Below, piece by piece: positions 1 through 7,120 of a stretch of 13,791 bases of DNA. The notes under the pieces are model-generated. The model was not told where the DNA came from. It was given only the letters and a program-made list of their open reading frames with translations, and did no database searches. How positions within the stretch are numbered: the stretch's first letter is position 1; each line of letters begins with the position of its first letter. Source of the DNA: Oscillospiraceae bacterium (GTDB lineage: Bacteria > Bacillota > Clostridia > Oscillospirales > CAG-272). A program made the position numbers and the translations under genes. The stretch lies in contig WREN01000023.1 of assembly GCA_009779295.1 (NCBI GenBank), positions 1 to 13,791 on the forward strand. Reading direction: 5' to 3'.

Positions 1-1
1 C

Positions 2-760
2 GGAAAAAAGATTTTAATAACCGGCGTAAGCCGCCCGAGAGGTATCGGCGCTACGCTTGCGAAACGGTTCGCGGAATCGGGAGCTATTGTCGCAGTTCAT
101 GGGTTTTCGGATTATGATTTGACAGTAGGCGAACATAATTCCGCTATGCCGGACAGCACAGAAATTATAGCGAAACAATTAAACGTGACTTTGGTTACAC
201 CATCGGATTTTGCAAAAACAGGCACTGCAGTAAAAGTCGTTGATGAAGCTGCGGAAAAATTAGGAGGGCTTGACGGTATGATTCTAAATCACGCATACGG
301 CGTGTATGCGGATATAGGACAATGGACGGTTGAGCATATCGACTCTCACCTGCTCGTAAACGTTCGCGCCGCAATGATGATGATACAATCGTTTTCTAAT
401 CAAGTGGATTCTACAAAGGATAATGCTATTACTCTTTTTACAAGCGGACAGTACAAAAATGTTGAAAGAGGTTTAATGGCTTACAGCGTATCAAAAGAAG
501 CAATTATTTGTTTGTGCCGGGGCGCGGCAGACGTACTCGGCGATAAAAGCATACGGGTAAATTGTATAAATCCGGGGTGCAACGATACAGGGTATTGTTT
601 CGGAGAGATATATGATGAAATAGCTAAACGACACCCTGCGGGGCGTTGGGGTACACCGGACGATACCGCTGACTTGGCGCTTTTCCTGCATAGTTCTTAC
701 GCGAAATGGATAACCGGACAAGTCATCGCAAGTCACGGCGGATGTAAAGGAGAAATTTAA
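2..760 (+). CDS. Short-chain dehydrogenase/reductase (SDR), 5'-truncated by the window edge
   Basis: This is an NAD(P)-dependent oxidoreductase of the classical SDR family; the substrate is unknown. The frame is open from base 2, so the gene begins outside the window, and the TTG at 119 is only an internal leucine codon. In visible numbering, the Rossmann dinucleotide motif TGVSRPRGIG is at residues 7-16. An N-H-A-Y-G stretch stands in place of the usual NNAG near residue 97. The catalytic Ser is in TSG (about 148), the YSVSK active site has Tyr161 and Lys165, and INPG follows at about 189. The end WITGQVIASHGG is the usual SDR C-terminus. It is cytosolic. nadE follows 20 bases later with its own strong ribosome binding site, so the two are probably one operon. 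The SPRG-type loop with extra residues is common in 3-oxoacyl-ACP reductase-like SDRs, but the sequence does not fix a substrate. Confidence 0.9.
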   Translation, partial: GKKILITGVSRPRGIGATLAKRFAESGAIVAVHGFSDYDLTVGEHNSAMPDSTEIIAKQLNVTLVTPSDFAKTGTAVKVVDEAAEKLGGLDGMILNHAYGVYADIGQWTVEHIDSHLLVNVRAAMMMIQSFSNQVDSTKDNAITLFTSGQYKNVERGLMAYSVSKEAIICLCRGAADVLGDKSIRVNCINPGCNDTGYCFGEIYDEIAKRHPAGRWGTPDDTADLALFLHSSYAKWITGQVIASHGGCKGEI

Positions 761-780
761 ATATAACGGAGGTATTAAAA

Positions 781-1518
781 ATGAGAAACTACAAAATTGA
801 AACAGAAAAACGCGTGGAATACATTAAAAACATTCTATCCGCCAGCGGATTCGACGGCATCGTGTTCGCCAACAGCGGAGGGAAAGACTGCGTACTGGCG
901 GGGATATTGTGCAAGATGGCTTGCGCCAACACGCTGGGATTAATTTTACCTTGCGAATCGAAACGCAACTTTCACGAAGATTCAAACGACGCGATGAAAG
1001 TCGCGGTGCAATTTGGGATTGAAATGCGTGTGATAGATTTGACGGAAACGAAAAGAACGTTGATGAACGTTCTCGACATACAAGTTGAAATGAATTATCT
1101 CGCAACAATCAACATCAACCCGCGTTTGCGGATGATAACGCTATACGCCATATCCGCCGCTGAGAAACGTCTGGTACTCGGAACAGGGAACAGAAGCGAG
1201 CGTTACATGGGTTACTTCACGTTATGGGGCGACGGCGCGTTCGATTTCAACCCTATCGCGGATTTGACGGTGACGGAAGTTTATGAATTTTTAACTTATC
1301 TGGGCGTTCCTAAGAATATCATCAAAAAGGCTCCGTCAGCCGGACTGTTTGAAGGTCAGACTGATGAAGCCGAAATGGGCGTGACTTACAAAGCGATCGA
1401 CGATTATCTGCTGTACGGTACGGTAAACGAAAAAGACAAAGCCGTCATCGACCGTTACCACAATAGGAGCGAATACAAACGAAACTTGCCGTCGATGTTT
1501 GAGGATATTTTATCTTGA
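781..1518 (+). CDS. nadE: NAD+ synthase, ammonia-dependent type (NadE-like)
   Basis: The predicted reaction is ATP-dependent amidation of nicotinic acid adenine dinucleotide to NAD+, in the cytosol. The protein has 245 residues, normal for the single-domain ammonia-dependent enzyme. The pyrophosphatase P-loop is SGGKDC (residues 32-37); most family members have SGGxDS, so the last Ser is Cys here. GTGNRSE (134-140), DGAFDFNPIADL (151-162) and PSAGLFEGQTDEAEMG (185-200) are diagnostic NadE segments. The start is supported by GGAGG at 768-772, eight bases upstream of the ATG. No glutaminase (nitrilase) domain is fused to it, but a free-standing nitrilase-superfamily gene begins 51 bases downstream and could supply ammonia. 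It could also be a NadE paralogue serving a specialised amidation. The family assignment is firm and the exact substrate less so. Confidence 0.87.
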   Translation: MRNYKIETEKRVEYIKNILSASGFDGIVFANSGGKDCVLAGILCKMACANTLGLILPCESKRNFHEDSNDAMKVAVQFGIEMRVIDLTETKRTLMNVLDIQVEMNYLATININPRLRMITLYAISAAEKRLVLGTGNRSERYMGYFTLWGDGAFDFNPIADLTVTEVYEFLTYLGVPKNIIKKAPSAGLFEGQTDEAEMGVTYKAIDDYLLYGTVNEKDKAVIDRYHNRSEYKRNLPSMFEDILS

Positions 1519-1543
1519 CAAACAATTTATATTATGTTATTAT
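1515..1543 (+). promoter_or_regulatory. Sigma-A promoter for the nitrilase-permease pair
   Basis: TTGACA at 1515-1520 overlaps the nadE stop codon. After a 17-base spacer comes TATTAT at 1538-1543, with an extended -10 TG at 1535-1536. The predicted start is near 1550, giving a leader of about 20 bases. This means the next two genes need not depend on read-through from nadE. Confidence 0.7.
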
Positions 1544-1569
1544 TAAAAAAATGAAAGATGGTGTAATTA

Positions 1570-2508
1570 ATGGCTAATAACGTTAAAATAAGTCTTTTAG
1601 GATTCCCGTCCCTGACAGGAGTTTATGATCCGGAAGCAAATGTACAATCGATGATCAATTATTTCAATTACAATTTGAACAAAGTTCTTCCTAATAACCC
1701 CGATATAATTCTGATGCCTGAAGCGAGCGACCGTTTCGCGGGTTTTAGTATCGAGCAAACGAGCGAATATTATCTTGTCCGCGGCGAAAAAATATTGAAT
1801 TTCTTGTGCGAAACCGCGAAAAAAAATCATTGCAACATCGCATACTCCGCGATCCGAAACATTTGGGAAGATAAAAAATTTCCGTTCCGCAACTCAACGC
1901 AAATAATCGGGCGCGACGGTAATATCGTCGGTATATATGACAAAAACCATGTTGTTATACCGGAATGTGATGATTGTGACATCGCCTACGGTAAAGAAGC
2001 GAAAGTGATTGAATCAGACATCGGAAAACTTGCGTGCGCTATCTGTTTTGACCTTAATTTCAATTGTCTGTATGAAAGATATAAACCGCAGAATCCGGAC
2101 CTTATCGTATTCTGTTCACAATATCACGGCGGCTTGAAGCAGCAGCAATGGGCTTTCGAATTGCGTTCCTATTTCGCGAGCGCGATCAGCGGAGACCAAA
2201 GCCGGATATTGAACCCGTACGGCGAAACTGTAGCCGCTTCAACGAACTACTACGATTATACAACCGCCAAAGTAAATCTCGACTACACGATGGCGCATAT
2301 CGATTTCAACAACGGGAAGTTCATTGAACTAAAGAAAAAGTACGGCGAAGGCGTAACAATTTATGATCCCGGTTATGTGGGAAGCGTTCTTATCACGTGT
2401 GAACACGACGATATGACGGTTATGGATATGATAAAAGAGTTTGATATAGAATTATTTGACGATTATATGGAAAGGTCACTAAAACACAGAGAAACAAATT
2501 TATGTTAG
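1570..2508 (+). CDS. Carbon-nitrogen hydrolase (nitrilase superfamily)
   Basis: This cytosolic amidase/nitrilase-superfamily enzyme of 312 residues would hydrolyse a C-N bond of an amide or nitrile, releasing ammonia. The superfamily triad is visible: Glu51 in LMPEAS, Lys125 in YDKNH and Cys159 in the nucleophile segment ACAICFDLNF. A flexible loop with QWAFELRS follows near residues 193-200. There is no signal peptide or membrane segment. The ribosome binding site is weak (GGTG at 1560-1563, six bases before the ATG). The stop overlaps the start of the permease gene by 7 bases, implying translational coupling. Its position directly after a NadE lacking its own ammonia-releasing domain recalls the nitrilase domain of glutamine-dependent NAD synthetases, but here it is a separate protein. 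An unrelated amide substrate imported or exported by the permease is the main alternative. Confidence 0.87.
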   Translation: MANNVKISLLGFPSLTGVYDPEANVQSMINYFNYNLNKVLPNNPDIILMPEASDRFAGFSIEQTSEYYLVRGEKILNFLCETAKKNHCNIAYSAIRNIWEDKKFPFRNSTQIIGRDGNIVGIYDKNHVVIPECDDCDIAYGKEAKVIESDIGKLACAICFDLNFNCLYERYKPQNPDLIVFCSQYHGGLKQQQWAFELRSYFASAISGDQSRILNPYGETVAASTNYYDYTTAKVNLDYTMAHIDFNNGKFIELKKKYGEGVTIYDPGYVGSVLITCEHDDMTVMDMIKEFDIELFDDYMERSLKHRETNLC

Positions 2509-3434
2509 AGATTTTTAATATAACTTTTAATCAGCTTGCAATATTGTTTATTTTCCTCGCAATCGGTTTCATTTTGAAAAAGTTAAAAATCGTTCACGAT
2601 ACGCTCAGCAATGTATTATCGAGCTTGGAAGTAATCGTTTTCCTTCCTGCGCTTTGCTTTAATACGTTCTCGCAGAACGTTTCCGTTGCGACAATAAACA
2701 GCAAACTGCCGTATTTTTTATACGGCGTTGCTATATTGGCAGTGACATTTGTTATGTCGATCGGTTTAACAAAGCTGCTCGCGAAAGATAATAACACACG
2801 CGACGTTTATCTTTATGCCTTGACGATACCGAACATCGGGTATCTGGGTTATCCGCTGATAAACGCGTTGTACGGTGAGGAAATGCTTTCCAACACGATG
2901 CTGTTTTGTCTGCCGATGAATTTATTTATCTACACGGCGGGGATTTATATACTCTGCCCTAAAGATAATTACAAATTCTCGCTGAAAAAATTATTGAATC
3001 CTACAATGGTTATGACATTTTTAGGGATTATTGTCGGTTTGACCGGATTAAAAATGCCGCAAATCGTGACAAGCGTCTCCGCTTCCGCTTCCGCTTGTAT
3101 GGCGCCGATAGCGATGATAATGACGGGCTTCGTGCTCGCGAAAATCCCGTTCAAAGCTATGATTAACAATTACAAAACTTACATAGTTTCGGCATTAAGG
3201 CTGTTAATTATTCCCGGGCTGATACTCGCGGGGATGTTGTTAATCAAGGCTGACCCGAAAATAACGCTGATAGCGGCGGGTATATACGCAATGCCGCTCG
3301 GGTTGAACGTAGTGGTGTTCCCGGAAGCGTACGGCGGCGACAGTAAAACCGGCGCGCAATCGTGTTTGGTTTCGTATGTGCTGTGCATCTTAACGATACC
3401 GCTGGTGTTTTCGGTGATTTCGTATTTTGTTTAA
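2502..3434 (+). CDS. AEC-family permease (auxin efflux carrier-like)
   Basis: This is an integral membrane protein of 310 residues with roughly ten hydrophobic segments in two halves, the arrangement of the AEC/bile-acid:sodium symporter-like transporters. The N-terminus (LAILFIFLAIGFILKKLKI) and the central NIGYLGYPLINALYG stretch with its Gly/Pro-rich discontinuous helix are typical. A second conserved Pro-rich helix is MPLGLNVVVFPEAYGGD near residues 266-282. Bacterial AEC members usually move malate, malonate or other small organic acids, so the cargo here may be the substrate or product of the overlapping nitrilase. The start overlaps the nitrilase stop (2502-2508) and has no good ribosome binding site of its own, consistent with coupled translation. 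No clear terminator follows it. The family is confident; direction and substrate are unknown. Confidence 0.88.
   Translation: MLEIFNITFNQLAILFIFLAIGFILKKLKIVHDTLSNVLSSLEVIVFLPALCFNTFSQNVSVATINSKLPYFLYGVAILAVTFVMSIGLTKLLAKDNNTRDVYLYALTIPNIGYLGYPLINALYGEEMLSNTMLFCLPMNLFIYTAGIYILCPKDNYKFSLKKLLNPTMVMTFLGIIVGLTGLKMPQIVTSVSASASACMAPIAMIMTGFVLAKIPFKAMINNYKTYIVSALRLLIIPGLILAGMLLIKADPKITLIAAGIYAMPLGLNVVVFPEAYGGDSKTGAQSCLVSYVLCILTIPLVFSVISYFV
3078..3095 (+). repeat. Three tandem TCCGCT hexamers inside the permease gene
   Basis: Three perfect copies of TCCGCT encode Ser-Ala three times (permease residues 193-198) at a transmembrane helix boundary. Slippage would add or remove two residues without shifting frame. 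Confidence 0.6.
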
Positions 3435-3449
3435 AATGTTAACAAAAAG

Positions 3450-3477
3450 TTTAATAAAAAGATATATTTTTTATAAT
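3450..3477 (+). promoter_or_regulatory. Putative promoter of the surface-protein gene
   Basis: The AT-rich gap 3435-3522 holds a perfect TATAAT at 3472-3477. The only -35-like sequence at suitable spacing is TTTAAT (3450-3455, 16-base spacer), which is weak. A strong AAGGAG ribosome binding site (3509-3514) lies eight bases before the ATG at 3523. The composition is very AT-rich, so the -35 call is tentative. Confidence 0.45.
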
Positions 3478-3522
3478 ATTAATTGTTAAAATATTATTAT
3501 ATTAATTTAAGGAGTATGAATT

Positions 3523-4470
3523 ATGAAAAAGATCATTGCAATTCTCATCGCGTTAATCCTATTAACTTTACCTGTTTTTGCAGGACATGAACCAGAAGCA
3601 AACATGGGAAACGTAGCTTACACAATTCAAAAATACGCTGAAAAACCAGTTATCGACGGTATACTTGACGAATACAGCTATACAAAACTTGACGTTAAAC
3701 CGGGCGATATTTCATACGGCTGGAGCGATTCTGTTACCAACGGCGCAGACTTGGCGAAGAACCTCGATTTCGCAGCGTATCTTACTTACGACGAAGATTA
3801 TGTTTATCTTTTCTTGTCCGTTGACGCGGCAAATTATTTTAACGACATAGAAACATTCGGCGACGGAAATATGTGGGCACAATCAATTATTCAGGCAAAC
3901 TTCGCGGCTGTTACCGATGCCGGCGGCGACAGACTTGAATACGGTATAGGCAGAAACAGTATAAACGGCGAGTTGAACTACATCTGCTGGGCGCAGTATC
4001 CCGGCGCGGCAGCAGAACTTAATCTGCAACCCGGTACTGATTTCCAAATCGTTGTTACCGGCGGCAGATTGAATTATGAAGTAAGAACACCCGTTGCGGC
4101 GTTCACGGCAAACGGCAAACTGGCAGAAGGCGGTCAGATCGGATTCTGTTTGGTTATCGGTATGTGCGACAAGTCTTTGGCTGAAGGACAAGCCGCAGGC
4201 GGATATTTGCATACGCAGGTAGCTTCCGGCTGTTCGGGCGGAAAAGCTGCTGACCAATTCGCTAAAATTACCCTTGCAGGTGTTATGGAAGGTCGTCCGG
4301 TAATCGTTGAGGAAGTGGAAGTTGTTGAAGAACCGGCAGACGTCGGTACCCCGGCAGTTACACCTCCGAGCGGCGGCGCTGCTCAAACAGGCGATTCCTA
4401 CATAGCAATTCTAATTATGGTGATAGCTGTTACAGGCGTTGTCGTATTCAGAAGAAAAGCAGTAAGATAA
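3523..4470 (+). CDS. Secreted surface protein with CBM9/DOMON-like domain and C-terminal anchor
   Basis: This is a 315-residue exported protein. Residues 1-20 form a signal peptide (MKK, hydrophobic core, cleavage after PVFA). Residues about 35-255 resemble the beta-sandwich of family 9 carbohydrate-binding modules and related domains: the opening KPVIDGILDEYSY is the usual 'DG-x-lD' start, followed by a core with AAYLTYDEDYVYLFLSV. A Glu/Val-rich then Pro-rich linker (257-287) leads to QTGD (288-291), a hydrophobic helix (293-309) and FRRKAVR. This is the order of a sortase signal, but the usual LP before xTG is replaced by AA, so the protein may simply be membrane-anchored. It probably binds a glycan or other ligand at the cell surface. 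It stands alone between its own promoter and a terminator. Confidence 0.72.
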   Translation: MKKIIAILIALILLTLPVFAGHEPEANMGNVAYTIQKYAEKPVIDGILDEYSYTKLDVKPGDISYGWSDSVTNGADLAKNLDFAAYLTYDEDYVYLFLSVDAANYFNDIETFGDGNMWAQSIIQANFAAVTDAGGDRLEYGIGRNSINGELNYICWAQYPGAAAELNLQPGTDFQIVVTGGRLNYEVRTPVAAFTANGKLAEGGQIGFCLVIGMCDKSLAEGQAAGGYLHTQVASGCSGGKAADQFAKITLAGVMEGRPVIVEEVEVVEEPADVGTPAVTPPSGGAAQTGDSYIAILIMVIAVTGVVVFRRKAVR

Positions 4471-4487
4471 TTTAATATTTAGTGTGC

Positions 4488-4521
4488 AAAAAAACGGACA
4501 CAGTCATGTGTCCGTTCTTAT
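4488..4521. terminator. Bidirectional intrinsic terminator between convergent genes
   Basis: A 10-bp perfect stem (4493-4502 with 4507-4516; arm AACGGACACA) closes a four-base loop. A T-rich run follows on the plus strand, and seven A on the left side (4488-4494) supply the U-run for minus-strand transcripts. It fits termination of both the surface-protein gene and the ligase-fusion gene, whose stop codon is at 4523-4525. Confidence 0.88.
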
Positions 4522-4522
4522 T

Positions 4523-6814
4523 TTATTTATCCTTTTTCCTCAGTTCAACCCGACGGATCTTCCCGCTGATCGTTTTCGGCAATTCGTTGATGAACTCCAC
4601 TACGCGCGGATATTTATACGGCGCGGTGTTGTTTTTGACGTAATCCTGGATTTCCTTCTTTAATTCTTCCGTTCCGACCGTGCCCTTAGTGAGGACTATC
4701 GTCGCTTTGACCGCCTGTCCTCTGACCTCGTCGGGTACCGCGGTGACGGCGCACTCAAGCACGTACGGTAATTCCATGATTACGCTTTCGATTTCGAACG
4801 GTCCGATACGGTAACCGGACGATTTTATCAAGTCGTCGGTGCGCCCGACATACCAGTAATAGCCTTCCTCATCGCGCCAAGCGGTATCGCCCGTGTGGTA
4901 CACGCCGTTTTGCCAAACGGCTTCCGTGGCTTCTTTATTTATATGGTCATCCGTTGTATCGGAATAATATCCGAGGAACACGCCGCAATTCTTGCCCCTG
5001 TTTGTATATACAACTATTTCGCCCGTTTCACCGGTTTTACAAGGATTCCCGTCAGAATCTAAAATATCCATATCGTACATCGGGCTTGGCAGACCCATTG
5101 AACCGAGTTTGATTTTAGAATTTTTGAGATTCGCGACAGTCAAAGTTGTTTCCGTCTGTCCGAAACCTTCGAAGATTTTAAGCCCGGTCGCCTTTTCAAA
5201 TTGATGGAATACTTCGGGATTTAACGCTTCTCCGGCGGTATTAACATATTGTAACGTTGACAAATCATACTTGCTCAAATCCTCCTTGATGAAGAATCTG
5301 TATATCGTAGGCGGGGCGCAGAACGAAGTGATGTTGTGCTGTTTGAACAGCGGCAGAATATCCGGCGCTTCGAACTTTTTGTAATCATACGCGAATATCG
5401 CGCCTTCGCACAACCATTGCCCATACAGCATACCCCATAACGACTTGCCCCAGCCTGTATCGGACATCGTATAATGGATACCGTTCGGGTCGACGTTATG
5501 CCAATACTTCGCCGTGATGAAATGCGCGAGCGGGTATGTGTGGCTGTGCTTGGCAATACGCGGATAACCTGTCGTTCCGGACGTGAACATCATCAGCATG
5601 TTGTCATTGCCGGCAGCGCAATCGGCAGGGCGTTTGTAAACATCGCTGCATTTAGGAAATTCCTCGTCGAATGAGTGCCAGCCTTCGCGCATACCGTTCG
5701 CAATCATTTTGATTTTCAAAGTTGGGCTTTCATCCAATGACAGCTCCAATTGATGTGCGACGTCGCCGTCAGCGGTACAAACTACCGCTTTAACTCCGGC
5801 GGAATTGAAACGATATTCGAAATCTTTCTTCATAAGCATATGCGTAGCCGGAACGACAATCGCGCCGATTTTGCTGATAGCGAGAATCGTGGGCCAGAAT
5901 TGCCAATGAAGTTTCAGAACGAGCATAACGCGGTCGCCTTTCTTGATTCCAAGCGATGTAAAATAATTCGCAACCTGATTCGACATTCGGCTCATATCTC
6001 CGAACGTGAATCGTTTCACGTTTTTATTGCTGTCTAAATGCAGCATAGCGAGTTTATCAGGCGATTTCTGCGCGATCTTATCAACGACATCATACGCGAA
6101 ATTGAAACGTTCGGTATTCACAAATTTGATATCAACTAAAGAACCGTTCGTTTCCTCGACACATTCGATGAATTCTCCGTATTTTTTATTGAGGGTTTTT
6201 TGCTCATTTTCCGGTAAAAAATTGCTGTGATATTCATACGCCCTGTTTGGTTCGTCGATAACAACGGCGATAAATTCACAGTCCCCGCCGCCGACCGCGA
6301 CCATACCATGCGGCGTCGCGCTGTCGTAATACACAGCGTCGCCCGGATTCAAAACGGATTCATGTCCGGCGATATTGATTTTCAACGTGCCGGATAAGAT
6401 GTAATCGAACTCCTCGCCGTCATGCGTGGCTAACGCGATCGGGTTTTGCGAGGTGGTTTCATCGTATTTGGCTCTGACCAAAAACGGCTCAGACATTCTG
6501 CCTTTGAAGGTAGGCGCGAGATGCGTATATTTGAAGCCTTTGCGGCGTTCAAGCTGTACTCCTTCGTCTTTGCGCACAATTGTGAATGACTGTAGTTTTG
6601 CATTTTCACCGGTAATTATCTCCGTTATATCCACTCCGAATACTTTCGCGCAGTTGTGCACGAAAGTAAAAGAGAAATCATTTTCACCCTCTTCGGATTT
6701 TAAATAATCTTCCACCGTCATGTTTGTAACCGCCGCCATTTGTTCCGGCGTTTTATTTGTGATTTGCCGCAACTCCTTGATTCTTCCAGCGATAAGTTTT
6801 ACTTGATTTTCCAT
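4523..6814 (-). CDS. Fusion protein: XRE helix-turn-helix + cupin + AMP-forming acyl-CoA synthetase
   Basis: This is a 763-residue protein with three parts. Residues 5-70 are an XRE-type helix-turn-helix. Residues about 95-190 are a cupin (HDGEEFDYILSG, NPGDAVYYDS, TPHG), as in HTH-cupin small-molecule regulators. Residues about 215-763 are a complete acyl-CoA synthetase: TSGTTG at 411-416, GFGQTE at 550-555, YHTGD near 640-644, GRTDDLIKSSGYRIGP near 657-672 and the C-terminal catalytic Lys752 in PKTISGK. The ligase resembles the acetyl/medium-chain group and should make acyl-CoA from a carboxylate, ATP and CoA. An ATG at 6829 is in frame, but GGAGG (6823-6827) lies inside that five-codon extension and sits eight bases before the ATG at 6814, so the latter is the start. 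Expression is controlled by a T-box leader. The HTH suggests DNA binding by an enzyme (possibly autoregulation), which is inference. No frameshift or missing catalytic motif is visible. Confidence 0.9.
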   Translation of the reverse strand: MENQVKLIAGRIKELRQITNKTPEQMAAVTNMTVEDYLKSEEGENDFSFTFVHNCAKVFGVDITEIITGENAKLQSFTIVRKDEGVQLERRKGFKYTHLAPTFKGRMSEPFLVRAKYDETTSQNPIALATHDGEEFDYILSGTLKINIAGHESVLNPGDAVYYDSATPHGMVAVGGGDCEFIAVVIDEPNRAYEYHSNFLPENEQKTLNKKYGEFIECVEETNGSLVDIKFVNTERFNFAYDVVDKIAQKSPDKLAMLHLDSNKNVKRFTFGDMSRMSNQVANYFTSLGIKKGDRVMLVLKLHWQFWPTILAISKIGAIVVPATHMLMKKDFEYRFNSAGVKAVVCTADGDVAHQLELSLDESPTLKIKMIANGMREGWHSFDEEFPKCSDVYKRPADCAAGNDNMLMMFTSGTTGYPRIAKHSHTYPLAHFITAKYWHNVDPNGIHYTMSDTGWGKSLWGMLYGQWLCEGAIFAYDYKKFEAPDILPLFKQHNITSFCAPPTIYRFFIKEDLSKYDLSTLQYVNTAGEALNPEVFHQFEKATGLKIFEGFGQTETTLTVANLKNSKIKLGSMGLPSPMYDMDILDSDGNPCKTGETGEIVVYTNRGKNCGVFLGYYSDTTDDHINKEATEAVWQNGVYHTGDTAWRDEEGYYWYVGRTDDLIKSSGYRIGPFEIESVIMELPYVLECAVTAVPDEVRGQAVKATIVLTKGTVGTEELKKEIQDYVKNNTAPYKYPRVVEFINELPKTISGKIRRVELRKKDK

Positions 6815-6843
6815 TAATATTTCCTCCATTAATAAATTAAATT

Positions 6844-6883
6844 AAAAAAACTCCCATCCCTAAATAGTATAAGGGACGAGAGT
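6844..6883 (-). terminator. T-box leader terminator (attenuator)
   Basis: On the minus strand ACTCTCGTCCCT (6883-6872) pairs with AGGGATGGGAGT (6861-6850), including two G-U pairs, around a 10-base loop, followed by a run of T (6850-6844). The 5' arm contains the conserved CGTCCC that would instead join the T-box antiterminator when uncharged tRNA is bound. Read-through then allows the ligase-fusion gene to be transcribed. Confidence 0.92.
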
Positions 6884-7114
6884 AATAATATACACCCGTG
6901 GTACCACCCAAATTGGTTCTCAACGGAAATCTAACAATTTCCTCCACCTTAACGCGGCGTTTCGTAAGAACCTAATTGAATCAGCTCTTCCGCTCCAGAG
7001 TGATGTGTATAAACGTATGATTATCTGTTCTCATCAAATACAGACTCTCTGTGAATCATAGCGGAAAATTTCCGCCGATTATACCGTCTCTGTCATTGCG
7101 TTTTAAATTTGATT
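6844..7114 (-). promoter_or_regulatory. T-box riboswitch leader (tRNA-sensing, probably tRNA-Ile)
   Basis: The minus strand carries the T-box sequence GGGTGGTACCACGGG (6909 to 6895) upstream of a terminator. Stem I can be drawn as CAGAG (7092-7088) with CTCTG (7000-6996), GTATAA (7084-7079) with TTATAC (7012-7007), and TATGATT (7060-7054) with AATCATA (7022-7016). Above these are the distal AGAGAG bulge (7050-7045) and a hairpin TCTGT/ACAGA with GATGAGA in its loop. The internal loop on the 3' side, ACATCA (7006-7001), holds the specifier. AUC (7004-7002), followed by A and the paired CUCUG, fits best and reads isoleucine. The acceptor-pairing bulge UGGU requires a tRNA with discriminator A, as tRNA-Ile has. 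T-box class is near certain; the amino acid is an inference from hand folding. Confidence 0.93.
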
Positions 7115-7120
7115 TTATAT

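Noticed and set aside
119..760. A complete 213-residue SDR starting at TTG 119
   Set aside because: The same frame is open to the window edge and includes the essential TGxxxGxG nucleotide-binding motif upstream, so the gene is truncated, not complete.
3435..3480. Intrinsic terminator after the AEC permease
   Set aside because: Only weak A/T-only pairing (ATAAAAA with TTTTTAT) is present; no GC-containing stem precedes a T-run.
3883..4386. Long minus-strand open frame opposite the surface-protein gene
   Set aside because: It is antisense to a well-supported coding frame, has no recognisable domain or ribosome binding site, and is Cys/Arg/Ser-rich as shadow frames are.
5275..6707. Several open frames of 66-95 codons overlapping the ligase gene on both strands
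   Set aside because: All overlap conserved ligase or cupin coding sequence and show no domain similarity.
6815..6829. Start of the ligase fusion at ATG 6829
   Set aside because: The five extra codons contain the GGAGG ribosome binding site used by the ATG at 6814.
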